Origin: an uncultured Prevotella sp. | Lineage (GTDB): Bacteria > Bacteroidota > Bacteroidia > Bacteroidales > Bacteroidaceae | Assembly: GCA_900550035.1 (NCBI GenBank) | Contig: URQS01000005.1 | Location: forward strand, 1 to 64,000 | Length of the DNA stretch: 64,000 bases | Direction of reading: 5' to 3' | Part shown: positions 17,697 through 26,225 of the stretch, piece after piece | Position numbering within the stretch: the first letter of the stretch is position 1 | Layout: the number at the start of each line of letters is the position of its first letter | Program-made: the position numbers and the translations under genes | Notes under the pieces: generated by a model | Told to the model about the DNA's origin: nothing | The model's database searches: none | Seen by the model: only the letters and a program-made list of their open reading frames with translations

Positions 17697-18694
17697 TTCT
17701 TCAACAGTTTACTGATTTCGCGACGCGATATGATTTTCTTTCCGCTTACTACGCCTATGAAGTGGCCGCGACTGGTGTATACGGGTGCTCCGTCATGGGC
17801 GAGCAGGCGCGACAGATTGTGGCAGCCCGATGCTTGCACGGTGCCCTGGGCGATGATGGGGCTTACGGTGTCCGACTCTATTCCGCGCACGCCGAGAGCC
17901 GGAGTGGCTGCTGTGAGAATGGTGCGTGGCGTTGAGGCGTTCCAAAGTTGCAACTTGGCGGGCTTTGCCCAGTCGGGTGTGCTATGGTCGGCGGTTTGCA
18001 GTACAGCCAGACGCAAGGTGCTGTCGTGGCTGATGAGGTGCATCGGCAGGCGTATGGTTTTGCCCTCGTCGTCGTGTCCGGTCACTGTGAATGTGGCTTT
18101 GGTGCAGAGTGCAAAGTGGTGGCGGCGTTTGTCAGTAGCCAAACTGTCGATGATGTGGCGTGCGGATTTTACGGCATTGGTGGCGTGGTTGATGCTGTTG
18201 GCGAGCGATGCTATCTGCTGATAGCCGTTGTCCTGAACGCCATGCACACGTATGTAGTAGTCGAGTTCGTACTTCTGTGTCTGCAATCGCTTGAGCTGTA
18301 GGTCGGCAGAGAGGCGGCACAGTCGCACTATAGCCGAGTCGTTGAGGCTGCGGGGCACGCCCCCTTCGGCTGTGTAGGGAGCCACTACGCGTCCGCGGCA
18401 GGTGGGCAGTAGCGGCAGACTGTTGGTCCAGAAGCCCATTGTGAGTCGGCGGTGTGTGGCTGAGTCGCGCACGGATGTGATGCCGATAAGGACTGAGTCG
18501 CCCTCGGCAGAATCGAAGTAGAGCACGGGGCGGTTGTCTACCGTCACTTCGTGCCATGTAAGCTGTTCGACGACTATGGCTGTTCGGCGCATGCTGGAGG
18601 CACTCGACGGCCATGTCTGCCATGTGCACCATGCCGCAACGGCTATGATGAGTACTGTGGCAGCGCCGACTATTGTCTTTGTGTGTGGTTTCAT
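17693..18694 (-). CDS. Membrane-anchored protein with degenerate trypsin-like fold, unknown function
   Basis: A 333-residue protein with one N-terminal membrane anchor (residues 8-27). Two motifs recall trypsin-like proteases: DSTLRLAVLQT, like the Asp of D-x-ALL/LAVL, and AHDGAPVYTSRGHFIGVVSG near the end, which has the layout of GxSGSPv...G.vvG but lacks the serine. The middle (170-220) is helical. It is translated just before the GH25 lysozyme (4-bp overlap), suggesting a shared role at the cell wall. Assignment to the protease superfamily is tentative; the protein would be inactive as a serine protease. Confidence 0.55.
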   Translation of the reverse strand: MKPHTKTIVGAATVLIIAVAAWCTWQTWPSSASSMRRTAIVVEQLTWHEVTVDNRPVLYFDSAEGDSVLIGITSVRDSATHRRLTMGFWTNSLPLLPTCRGRVVAPYTAEGGVPRSLNDSAIVRLCRLSADLQLKRLQTQKYELDYYIRVHGVQDNGYQQIASLANSINHATNAVKSARHIIDSLATDKRRHHFALCTKATFTVTGHDDEGKTIRLPMHLISHDSTLRLAVLQTADHSTPDWAKPAKLQLWNASTPRTILTAATPALGVRGIESDTVSPIIAQGTVQASGCHNLSRLLAHDGAPVYTSRGHFIGVVSGKKIISRREISKLLKK

Positions 18695-18800
18695 AATATA
18701 TATGTGTATATGTAAGTTTGTTCGGATTGCGAAATTACAAATAATATCAATACGGCGTATAATAAAAAGCCAATAGTTTCACGCTTTTTAAGCCATATAT

Positions 18801-18831
18801 TTTGTTTATTCCGATGTTAATCGTAACTTTG
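18801..18831 (+). promoter_or_regulatory. Promoter of the PASTA-rluD-ddl operon
   Basis: TTTG at 18801-18804, a 19-bp spacer and TAACTTTG at 18824-18831 form a textbook Bacteroidetes promoter, 28 bp before the PASTA gene. Confidence 0.8.
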
Positions 18832-18859
18832 CATAAATAGAAAATGACGAAAAGTAAGT

Positions 18860-19519
18860 ATGAACCCTTCTGAATTCATCAAAAAATTCAAAAGCCGTTA
18901 TCTGTTGGGCAATTTGTGCGCCATGGCTCTTGTGGTGGTGGCAGCGTGCGCGGGCGTTAAGTTCGGGCTCGACATATATACGCATCACGGAGAGTCGATA
19001 GCAATACCCGACGTGCGCCGCAAAGCGTTTGCCGATGCCGACTATCTATTGCGCGAGGCTGGAATGATTGTGGTGGTGAGCGACACGGGATATGTGCGCG
19101 GACTGCCGCCCGACTGTATTCTGGAGCAGTCGCCTGCACCGGGCGACCGCGTGAAGTCGGGACACGTGATTTACCTCACCGTAAACGCTTCGCACACGCC
19201 TACGCTCTCTGTGCCCGACATCATCGACAACTCATCGCTGCGCGAGGCTATGGCCAAACTGCAGGCTATGGGATTCAAGATTACCCGACCTATGTTTGTA
19301 GAGGGCGAGAAAGACTGGGTGTACGGACTCGTGGTGCGCGGACGTCAGGTCAAGGCTGGCGACCGTATAGGCATCGACGACTACATCACCATCCAGGTGG
19401 GCAACGGTCAGCGCGACACTACCGAAGAGATAGACTACACCGATGCGCCCGAGCTGCTGCCCGAAGAGCAAATGGAAGAAGTGGGCGATGTAGATGAATT
19501 CCAAGAAATACACGAGTAG
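18860..19519 (+). CDS. Membrane-anchored PASTA-domain protein
   Basis: A 219-residue protein with one N-terminal membrane helix (about 18-38), then PASTA modules: IPDVRRKAFADADYLLREAG, the DCILEQSPAPGDRVKSGHVI turn, and a second copy starting SVPDIIDNSSLREAMAKLQA. PASTA domains bind peptidoglycan stem peptides or beta-lactams. No kinase or transpeptidase domain is attached. The acidic C-terminal tail is low-complexity. It lies ahead of rluD and ddl, a typical Bacteroidetes arrangement that fits a cell-wall role. Confidence 0.85.
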   Translation: MNPSEFIKKFKSRYLLGNLCAMALVVVAACAGVKFGLDIYTHHGESIAIPDVRRKAFADADYLLREAGMIVVVSDTGYVRGLPPDCILEQSPAPGDRVKSGHVIYLTVNASHTPTLSVPDIIDNSSLREAMAKLQAMGFKITRPMFVEGEKDWVYGLVVRGRQVKAGDRIGIDDYITIQVGNGQRDTTEEIDYTDAPELLPEEQMEEVGDVDEFQEIHE

Positions 19520-19676
19520 GAATGTTGAATTTTGAATGTTGAATTTTGAATTGGTCGGCTGTGCCGATGCTGAATTGTTCAATTTTGAATTGAGAATTCA
19601 AAATTCAAAACTCATAATTGCCGAAGGCAACCAACTCAAAATTCAAAACTCAAAATTCAAAACTCTATATAGCTAA
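19520..19676. repeat. AT-rich simple-repeat tract, family A copy 1
   Basis: Runs of gaattttgaatgttgaat and the complementary aaaattcaaaactc flank small cores (ggtcggctgtgccgatg and ttgccgaaggcaacca), each a short palindrome. Similar tracts occupy 21814-22015 and 25110-25318. It makes an earlier in-frame ATG at 19618 an unlikely start for rluD. Confidence 0.75.
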
Positions 19677-19680
19677 GGAT

Positions 19681-20793
19681 ATGACAGACAATATAGATAT
19701 AATGGACGAACTTGACGTGCAGGACATGGCTGTAGAAGGCTATGACGCTGATGCGTCGGACGACGAGACCGGGCAGTTGTACGAGCACTTCCGATTTGAG
19801 GCCGACCCCGGCATGCAGCCCCTGAGAGTCGACAAATATATGTGCGAGAAACTACCGCACTCGTCGCGCAACCGTATTCAGACGGCTGCCGATGCCGGCT
19901 TTGTACACGTCAACGGACGCCCCGTAAAGAGCAACTTCAAGGTGCGCCCGGGCGACGTGGTGACGCTGATGCTCGACCGCCCTCGCCACGATACAAGCAT
20001 TGTGGCTGAAGACCTGCCCATCAATGTGGTCTATGAGGACGATGACTTGATGGTGGTGAACAAGGAGGCTGGTATGGTGGTGCACCCGGGAGCGGGCAAC
20101 TTCACCGGAACATTGGTCAATGCCATTGCATGGCACTTGCGAAATGTGGAGAGCTACGACCCCAACGACCCCGAAGTGGGACTCGTTCACCGTATCGACA
20201 AGGACACAAGCGGACTGCTCGTTGTGGCAAAAACTCCGAAAGCAAAGACGTCTCTCGGACTGCAATTCTTCAATAAGACTACGCATCGCTCGTACAACGC
20301 TGTGGTGTGGGGCAACCTCACCGAGGACGAAGGACGCATTGAGGGCAACATTGCTCGCGACCCTAAGGACCGACTGCGCATGACTGTGATGCCGCCCGAA
20401 TCGGGTATTGGCAAGGAGGCTGTGACGCACTGGCGCGTGATAGAGCGCTTCGGCTACGTAACGCTGATAGAGTGCCGACTGGAAACGGGCCGTACGCATC
20501 AGATTCGTGCCCACATGAAGCATATAGGACATCCGCTGTTCGGCGACGAACGCTATGGCGGAATGGAGATATTGCGTGGCGAACGCTCGGCAACATACAA
20601 GGCTTTCATACAGAACTGCTTCAAGCTGTGCTCGCGACAGGCTCTGCACGCCCGCACTCTGGGCTTCGTGCATCCTTCGACACACAAGCAGATGGACTTC
20701 ACAAGCGAGTTGCCTGCCGACCTGGCGCAGCTCATCGATAAATGGCGCGCCTATCTGGGAGGAACTACGCGCGACACATTCAGCAACAAATAA
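19681..20793 (+). CDS. rluD: RluD-type 23S rRNA pseudouridine synthase
   Basis: A 370-residue enzyme from ATG 19681. An acidic N-terminal extension (1-45) precedes an S4 RNA-binding domain (about 47-105, LRVDKYMCEKL and GRPVKSNFKVRPGD), then the RluA-family catalytic domain with the active-site motif VGLVHRIDKDTSGLLVVAKT (catalytic Asp in RIDKDTSG) and LIECRLETGRTHQIRAHMKH. It makes pseudouridines in 23S rRNA, by analogy those in helix 69. The start at 19681 is chosen because the upstream ATG lies inside a non-coding repeat. Confidence 0.92.
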   Translation: MTDNIDIMDELDVQDMAVEGYDADASDDETGQLYEHFRFEADPGMQPLRVDKYMCEKLPHSSRNRIQTAADAGFVHVNGRPVKSNFKVRPGDVVTLMLDRPRHDTSIVAEDLPINVVYEDDDLMVVNKEAGMVVHPGAGNFTGTLVNAIAWHLRNVESYDPNDPEVGLVHRIDKDTSGLLVVAKTPKAKTSLGLQFFNKTTHRSYNAVVWGNLTEDEGRIEGNIARDPKDRLRMTVMPPESGIGKEAVTHWRVIERFGYVTLIECRLETGRTHQIRAHMKHIGHPLFGDERYGGMEILRGERSATYKAFIQNCFKLCSRQALHARTLGFVHPSTHKQMDFTSELPADLAQLIDKWRAYLGGTTRDTFSNK

Positions 20794-20811
20794 TATAACA
20801 TATTATATATA

Positions 20812-21813
20812 ATGGAAACTCTTAAACGTAACATCGCCATCGTTTGCGGCGGCGATTCTTCAGAACATGACGTGTCAATGCGCTCAGCGCAGGGATTGTT
20901 CTCTTTTTTCGACAAAGATCGTTATAACGTGTATATCGTCGATGTGAAGGGGCTGGACTGGCATGTCGACCTGCAAGACGGCACAACGGCAACTATCGAC
21001 AAGAACGATTTCTCGTTTCTTGAGAATGGAAAGGCCGTAGTATTCGATTATGCCTATATCACAATACACGGTACACCGGGTGAGAACGGCGTGCTGCAGG
21101 GTTACTTTGAGTTGCTGCACATTCCATACAGCACATCAGGCGTGCTTGTTGAGGCTATGACCTTCGACAAGTATGTGCTCAATAATTATCTGCGCGGATG
21201 GGGAGTCAACGTGGCAAAGAGCCTGTTGCTGCGCCGCGGCGATGAAAACAAGTACAGCGAGGCATACATCGAGAGCGAAATCGGTATGCCGTGCTTCGTA
21301 AAACCGGCTGCTGACGGATCAAGCTTCGGCGTGTCGAAGGTGAAGAATACTGACCAGCTGGCTCCGGCATTGCGCGTGGCATTCATGGAATGCGACGAGG
21401 TGATGATCGAAAAATTCATGAAGGGAACCGAGATTTCAATCGGTTGCTACAAGACTCGCGAGAAGTCGGTAGTGTTCCCGGCTACTGAGGTGGTGACAAG
21501 CAATGAGTTCTTCGACTACGATGCCAAGTACAACGGACAGGTGCAGGAGATCACTCCAGCCCGTATCGCTCCCGAAACTGCCAAGCGTGTGGCTGAGGAG
21601 ACAAGCCGCATTTACGACATCCTGCACTGCAACGGCATCATCCGCATCGACTATATCATCTCGAAGGATGCCAACGGCAATGATGTCATCAACATGATCG
21701 AAATCAACACTACTCCTGGCATGACTGCTACCAGCTTCATCCCACAGCAGGTACGCGCTGCCGGACTCGACATCAAGGAAGTGTTGACCGACATCGTGGA
21801 GAATCAGTTTTAA
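20812..21813 (+). CDS. ddl: D-alanine--D-alanine ligase
   Basis: A 333-residue ATP-grasp ligase that makes D-Ala-D-Ala for peptidoglycan. Visible motifs: NIAIVCGGDSSEHDVSMRSA at the N-terminus, HGTPGENGVLQGYFEL, MPCFVKPAADGSSFGVSKVK in the ATP-binding loop, and MIEINTTPGMTATSFIPQQV with metal-binding Glu and Asn. It starts 18 bp after rluD, in the same operon. Normal length. Confidence 0.95.
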   Translation: METLKRNIAIVCGGDSSEHDVSMRSAQGLFSFFDKDRYNVYIVDVKGLDWHVDLQDGTTATIDKNDFSFLENGKAVVFDYAYITIHGTPGENGVLQGYFELLHIPYSTSGVLVEAMTFDKYVLNNYLRGWGVNVAKSLLLRRGDENKYSEAYIESEIGMPCFVKPAADGSSFGVSKVKNTDQLAPALRVAFMECDEVMIEKFMKGTEISIGCYKTREKSVVFPATEVVTSNEFFDYDAKYNGQVQEITPARIAPETAKRVAEETSRIYDILHCNGIIRIDYIISKDANGNDVINMIEINTTPGMTATSFIPQQVRAAGLDIKEVLTDIVENQF

Positions 21814-22015
21814 TGAATTTTGAGTTTTGAATTTTGAGTTTTGAATTGGTCGGCTTCGCCGATGTTGAATTGTTCAATTGAGAATTTAGAATTCAAATAG
21901 TTCAATAAAACAGAAGTTGTAATCAAAAGCTTATAAACTCAAAACTCAAAATTCAAAACTCAAAATTGCCGAAGGCAACCAATTCAAAATTCAAAACTCA
22001 AAATTCAAAACTCAC
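21814..22015. repeat. AT-rich simple-repeat tract, family A copy 2
   Basis: Alternating ttttgaattttgagtttt runs and their complement, with the cores ggtcggcttcgccgatg and attgccgaaggcaacc. The outer parts can pair to form a long stem. Located between ddl and the acyltransferase gene. Confidence 0.75.
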
Positions 22016-22017
22016 TT

Positions 22018-23163
22018 ATGGATATACATCAATTTGACGCTATCCGGCCGTTTGAGCCGGAAGAGTTGCCCGAAGTGTTCGACCGCTTGTTGCAGAACGA
22101 GCAATTCAAACAGGTGCTGGCCTATCTTTATCCTGGAGTTCCGGTAGAGATGATAGATCAGAAGATGCACCAGTGTCGCACCAACCTTGAGTTTCAGAAG
22201 GCTTTCTGCCTTGAATTCCTTAACAATCTTCTTGCTAAGGCAAGTCTTGGCATCGACTCTGATTTTCAGAACATCGACCTCAAACGTCGCTACACATTCG
22301 TGAGCAACCACCGCGACATTGTGCTCGACTCGGCTCTGTTGCACAAACTGCTGTTTGATGCAGGTTGCGACACTACAACCGAGATTGCCATAGGCGACAA
22401 TCTGCTGAAGTTGCCGTGGGTGAAGGACATCGTGCGCATCAACAAGTCGTTCATCGTGGAGCGCTCGTTGTCAATGCGTCAGATGCTTGTATCGTCCAAA
22501 CGACTTTCGGACTACATGCACTTTGTCATCAACGAGAAGCATGACAACGTGTGGATAGCTCAGCGTGAGGGACGTGCCAAGGACTCTAACGACCGCACAC
22601 AGGAGGCTATTCTCAAGATGATGACAATGGGGGGCGAAGGCTCAGTGAAGCAACGCTTGCTGTCGCTGAACATCGTTCCGCTTGCCATAAGCTACGAGTT
22701 TGACCCCTGCGACTTTCTCAAGGCCCAGGAGTTCCAGCTGCGTCGCGACGTTGAGGGATGGAAGAAGGGACCGATGGACGATGTCATCAGCATGCAGACC
22801 GGCATAATGGGATTCAAGGGACACATTCATTACCATTGCGCTCCTTGCATCGATGAGTGGCTCGAGCAGTTGACCGACGATATGCCCAAGGCCGACTTCT
22901 ACAAGGCTGTGGCTGAACATATCGACCATGACATCTGGCTTGGCTATCGTCTCTATCCGTCCAACTTCGTGGCTCTCGATCTTCTCGAAGGCAACAAGGC
23001 TCATGCCGACCGCTACACCGATGAGGACCGTCAGCGCTTTGAGGCTTATCTGCAAGGTCAGATGGCTAAGATTCAGTTGCCCAATCCCGATGTCGACTTC
23101 TTGCGCGAGTGCATGCTGACAATGTATGCCAACCCTGCCCGCAACCAGATGAGCGTACTGTAA
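22018..23163 (+). CDS. Glycerol-3-phosphate acyltransferase-like (PlsC-domain) protein
   Basis: A 381-residue protein with an acyltransferase domain around residues 90-250: FVSNHRDIVLDSALLHKLL gives the catalytic NHxxxxD motif, and FIVERSLSMRQML with VWIAQREGRAKDSNDRTQEA corresponds to the glycerol-phosphate-binding motifs. The C-terminal third (280-381) is extra and unassigned. The product likely acylates a lysophospholipid or related acceptor. The ATG follows directly on the repeat tract. Confidence 0.8.
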   Translation: MDIHQFDAIRPFEPEELPEVFDRLLQNEQFKQVLAYLYPGVPVEMIDQKMHQCRTNLEFQKAFCLEFLNNLLAKASLGIDSDFQNIDLKRRYTFVSNHRDIVLDSALLHKLLFDAGCDTTTEIAIGDNLLKLPWVKDIVRINKSFIVERSLSMRQMLVSSKRLSDYMHFVINEKHDNVWIAQREGRAKDSNDRTQEAILKMMTMGGEGSVKQRLLSLNIVPLAISYEFDPCDFLKAQEFQLRRDVEGWKKGPMDDVISMQTGIMGFKGHIHYHCAPCIDEWLEQLTDDMPKADFYKAVAEHIDHDIWLGYRLYPSNFVALDLLEGNKAHADRYTDEDRQRFEAYLQGQMAKIQLPNPDVDFLRECMLTMYANPARNQMSVL

Positions 23164-23204
23164 TCTGTCTACGGAGTTTAGTTTATTGCGAAGCATTATT
23201 GCCG

Positions 23205-23873
23205 ATGAAAATCAGAATATTACTAATGGGTTTGGCAGCTGCTGTGCTTGCATCGTGCGAGCACGACGGCTATGAGTCGGGCGATGGCAGTCTGTCGTAT
23301 CTCACCGCCGAATTGGCTGTGCTGCATACGGCGTCCAATCGTTCGGCTACGTCTGCCGACCTTGACAATGGCACAACGCTCAGCATCAGCAATCCGTTCA
23401 CGACATCGTGGATGACCAAGGCTGACACCATCTATCGTGCATTGCTGTACTACGATGTAGCTACCGATGGCAGCAAGAAGGTGAAGGCCCGTTCGGTGTC
23501 GGCTGTGCCAGTGCTACGACCGATGGAGCAAAGCAAGGTGAAGGATATACACACCGACCCTGTTGGGGTGGAGAGCGTATGGGCTGCCAAAAGCGGATAT
23601 ATCAATATGTCGTTGCTTCTGAAGGCGGGCAAGACTGACGGTGAGGATGCCGTGCAGACGCTCGGACTGGTAGATTGTGGCACGACTGTCGGCAATGACG
23701 GCAAGCATATACGCCATCTGAAGCTTTATCACGACCAGGGAGGCGTGCCCGAATATTACACAGTGCAACGCTATGCCAGCATCGACACTAAGGATTTGGG
23801 CGATGTTGACGCTGTAAGCATCACGGTGAATACATATAGTGGTGAGGTGACGAAGACTTTGGAGTGTAAATAA
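23205..23873 (+). CDS. NigD-like lipoprotein
   Basis: A 222-residue lipoprotein. The start at 23205 is chosen because it gives a clean lipoprotein signal (MKIRILLMGLAAAVLASCEH, Cys 18), while the longer frame from 23109 lies inside the upstream gene. The body resembles the NigD-like N- and C-terminal domains found in Bacteroidales: SYLTAELAVLHTASN, a central TDPVGVESVWAAKSGYINMS segment and a final KTLECK. The function is unknown; NigD-type proteins were linked to bacteriocin immunity in Prevotella, which does not prove that role here. Confidence 0.75.
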   Translation: MKIRILLMGLAAAVLASCEHDGYESGDGSLSYLTAELAVLHTASNRSATSADLDNGTTLSISNPFTTSWMTKADTIYRALLYYDVATDGSKKVKARSVSAVPVLRPMEQSKVKDIHTDPVGVESVWAAKSGYINMSLLLKAGKTDGEDAVQTLGLVDCGTTVGNDGKHIRHLKLYHDQGGVPEYYTVQRYASIDTKDLGDVDAVSITVNTYSGEVTKTLECK

Positions 23874-23917
23874 AAAGGTAGTGTCTCTGTCTTGACATTA
23901 CCCTAATACAAAAAAAA

Positions 23918-23950
23918 CAGGAGGCTGTGGCATTTCGCCATAGCCTCCTG
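23918..23950. terminator. Bidirectional hairpin terminator
   Basis: caggaggctgtggc pairs with gccatagcctcctg around a 5-nt loop, after an eight-A run. It separates the convergent NigD-like and nadD genes. Confidence 0.8.
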
Positions 23951-23966
23951 TCGTTTATGTGTAGAA

Positions 23967-24542
23967 TCATTTGTAATACTGTTGTGCGAGAGCTGTTATC
24001 TCGTTGGGGATGAGCGCTGTGATGTCTTTACCCTCGTTGATGTATTGTCGCACAAGAGTGGAACTCACATCGTATAGACCGGTATCAAAAACCTTAACGG
24101 TTTGTGGCAGTTTTGCTGTGTCTATAGGATATCCCGTACGCGGATAAATGGCGATAGGGTAGTGGGAAATGATGTCGTCGGCATGATACCAGCGATCGAA
24201 CACAGCCCAGTTGTCGGCACCTATAAGCAGCGTAAATTCACGTTCGGGATAGTCGTTGCTAAGCGACTGTAGCGTGTGCCACATATAAGAAGGGCGGGGC
24301 AGATGAAATTCGTAGTCGCAAGCCTTCAGTTGTGGATATGGTTCAAGCGCTATGCGGGTCATATCGAGACGCAACTGCTCGTCGAGCAGGTCGGCCGAAT
24401 GCTTCAGAGGGTTTTGCGGCGACACCATGAGCCACACTTCGTCGAGTCCGGCAAGTTCAATCATCTTGCGTGCAATGGCTATATGTCCGTTGTGTATGGG
24501 ATTGAACGAGCCGCCGTAAATGCCGGTCTTTATCTTGTTCAT
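23967..24542 (-). CDS. nadD: Nicotinate-nucleotide adenylyltransferase
   Basis: A 191-residue NAD biosynthesis enzyme. The nucleotidyltransferase motif GIYGGSFNPIHNGHIAIA (with HxGH-type nucleotide-binding histidines) lies at residues 7-24, and the ISSTxxR-type motif VSSTLVRQYINEGKDI near the end. It converts nicotinate mononucleotide to deamido-NAD. The gene follows gmk with a 3-bp gap. Confidence 0.95.
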   Translation of the reverse strand: MNKIKTGIYGGSFNPIHNGHIAIARKMIELAGLDEVWLMVSPQNPLKHSADLLDEQLRLDMTRIALEPYPQLKACDYEFHLPRPSYMWHTLQSLSNDYPEREFTLLIGADNWAVFDRWYHADDIISHYPIAIYPRTGYPIDTAKLPQTVKVFDTGLYDVSSTLVRQYINEGKDITALIPNEITALAQQYYK

Positions 24543-24545
24543 AAT

Positions 24546-25109
24546 TTACTTAATGAACTCCTTTATAATCTGCAGTGTCTCTTCTACTGCCTTGTCGAGA
24601 TTGTCGTTGATGACAATGCGGTCGAACTTGGATGCTTGCGACAACTCGAATGTGGCGCGCTCGATGCGCTGTTCTATCACTTCGGGAGCGTCAGTGGCGC
24701 GTCCGGTGAGTCGGCGGCGCAGCTCGTCGATAGATGGCGGCTGAATGAAAATGCTCAGCGCACGGTCGCCATAATACTGCTTGATGTTGCATCCGCCCTT
24801 CACGTCAACGTCGAAAACTACGTTCTCGCCACGTGCAGCCTGCGTCTCCACCTGCTGTTTCAGCGTTCCGTAGAAGCGGTCTTGATATACCTCTTCATAT
24901 TCAAGGAACTCGTCGCGGGCTATACGCTCACGGAATTCTTCTGGAGTGATGAAGAAGTACTCCACACCGTTTTGCTCTGTTCCGCGTGGTTGGCGTGATG
25001 TGCATGATATCGAAAATGCCAGATGCAACTCCGGGTGTTGCATCAGTCGGTTGATGATTGTGCTCTTGCCGCTGCCACTTGGAGCGGAGAAGATTATGAG
25101 TTTGCCCAT
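24546..25109 (-). CDS. gmk: Guanylate kinase
   Basis: A 187-residue GMP kinase: P-loop IIFSAPSGSGKSTIINRL at the N-terminus, the GMP-binding stretch SCTSRQPRGTEQNGVEYFFI, and the FDVDVKGG motif with IFIQPPSIDELRRRLTGRAT. Translation is probably coupled to nadD downstream. The start follows an AT-rich repeat tract, so its promoter is probably on the far side of that tract or inside it. Confidence 0.95.
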   Translation of the reverse strand: MGKLIIFSAPSGSGKSTIINRLMQHPELHLAFSISCTSRQPRGTEQNGVEYFFITPEEFRERIARDEFLEYEEVYQDRFYGTLKQQVETQAARGENVVFDVDVKGGCNIKQYYGDRALSIFIQPPSIDELRRRLTGRATDAPEVIEQRIERATFELSQASKFDRIVINDNLDKAVEETLQIIKEFIK

Positions 25110-25318
25110 TGAGAGTTTTGAATTTTGAGTTTTGAATGTTGAATTTTGAATTTGTCGGCTTTGCCGATTTGGAATTGTTCAATTTAGAATTATTCCCTTT
25201 GGAAATTTTGAATTTTGAATTTTGAATGTTGAATTGTTTCCTTTTAATTCAAAATTGGATAATTCAACATCGGCGCAGCCGACCAATTCAACACTCAACA
25301 TTCAACATTCCACATTTC
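25110..25318. repeat. AT-rich simple-repeat tract, family A copy 3
   Basis: ttttgaattttgagttttga runs with the cores tgtcggctttgccgattt and catcggcgcagccgaccaat. The two arms are largely complementary, so a long cruciform or RNA stem is possible. It separates gmk from yicC. Confidence 0.75.
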
Positions 25319-25319
25319 T

Positions 25320-26195
25320 TTAAAGCGCGTTCAGCACCTGCTCCTTTATCTGTTCCAGTTCGTCCTTCATCTTGACGACGATGTTCTGCATCTCGGCGTT
25401 GTTGCTCTTCGAACCGGTTGTGTTGATTTCGCGACCCATTTCCTGGGCAATGAATCCGAGTTTCTTGCCCTGGCCATGTCCTTCAGCCATTGTCTCGCGG
25501 AAGTACCGCAGGTGATTGGCAAGACGCTGCTTCTCCTCACTGATGTCAAGCTTCTCGATGTAGTAGATGAGTTCCTGCTCAAGGCGGTTCTTGTCATACT
25601 CTACGTCGGGTATTTGCTTCAGTCCGTCAACGATGCGTGCGCGTATTTTTTCAACACGTGCCTTCTCGTATGGCTCAATACTGAGCAGGAGTTGCTCTAT
25701 ATTGTCAATCTTTTCGCCAAACTTCTTCTCGAGAGCAGCACCTTCCTGGGTACGGAATGCAACGAGCTGGTCTATAGCTTCGTTGATAGCAGCATTTGCA
25801 ACCTGCCACTCCTCGGGTGTAAGCGTTTCTGTCTCAGCCTTCGACATGATGTCGGGCATACGCAGAAGTGTCACAAACCAGTCGGCAGGCAACGGAATAT
25901 GGCACTGTTCGGCCACGTTCTTTATCTGCTGGCAGTAGTTCTTTGCCAGTTCGGTGTTGATGTTTGTAGCGTCGGTGTCGGCATCCTTCTCCACCCAAAT
26001 GGCGAAGTCGACCTTGCCGCGCAGCAAGTGCTGCTGTATGTTCTGACGTATTTCCATCTCCTTTTCGCGATAGAGCGGGGCGATGCGAGTGGACAAATCA
26101 AGCGCCTTGCTGTTGAGCGACTTTATCTCAACGTTGATTTTCTTTCCGTTATAGACTGCGACAGACTTGCCGTAGCCAGTCATTGATAGTATCAT
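25320..26195 (-). CDS. YicC-family endoribonuclease
   Basis: A 291-residue protein beginning MILSMTGYGKSVAVYNGKKI, the near-invariant start of YicC proteins, with the N-terminal domain (1-155) and the C-terminal DUF1732 domain (NRLEQELIYYIEKLDISEEK, GKKLGFIAQEMGREINTTGS). YicC is an RNase in E. coli. It is often next to gmk in bacteria, as it is here across the repeat tract. Confidence 0.93.
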   Translation of the reverse strand: MILSMTGYGKSVAVYNGKKINVEIKSLNSKALDLSTRIAPLYREKEMEIRQNIQQHLLRGKVDFAIWVEKDADTDATNINTELAKNYCQQIKNVAEQCHIPLPADWFVTLLRMPDIMSKAETETLTPEEWQVANAAINEAIDQLVAFRTQEGAALEKKFGEKIDNIEQLLLSIEPYEKARVEKIRARIVDGLKQIPDVEYDKNRLEQELIYYIEKLDISEEKQRLANHLRYFRETMAEGHGQGKKLGFIAQEMGREINTTGSKSNNAEMQNIVVKMKDELEQIKEQVLNAL

Positions 26196-26225
26196 ATTTA
26201 TTATATATGTGTAACTGTGGGTTGT

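Noticed and set aside
19618..19680. Earlier in-frame start for rluD
   Set aside because: The extra 21 codons are simple repeat sequence found between other genes, so translation most likely starts at 19681.
23205..23873. Immunity gene of a local bacteriocin, from the NigD-like similarity
   Set aside because: NigD-like proteins are widespread without bacteriocins, and the peptide island lies 20 kb away.
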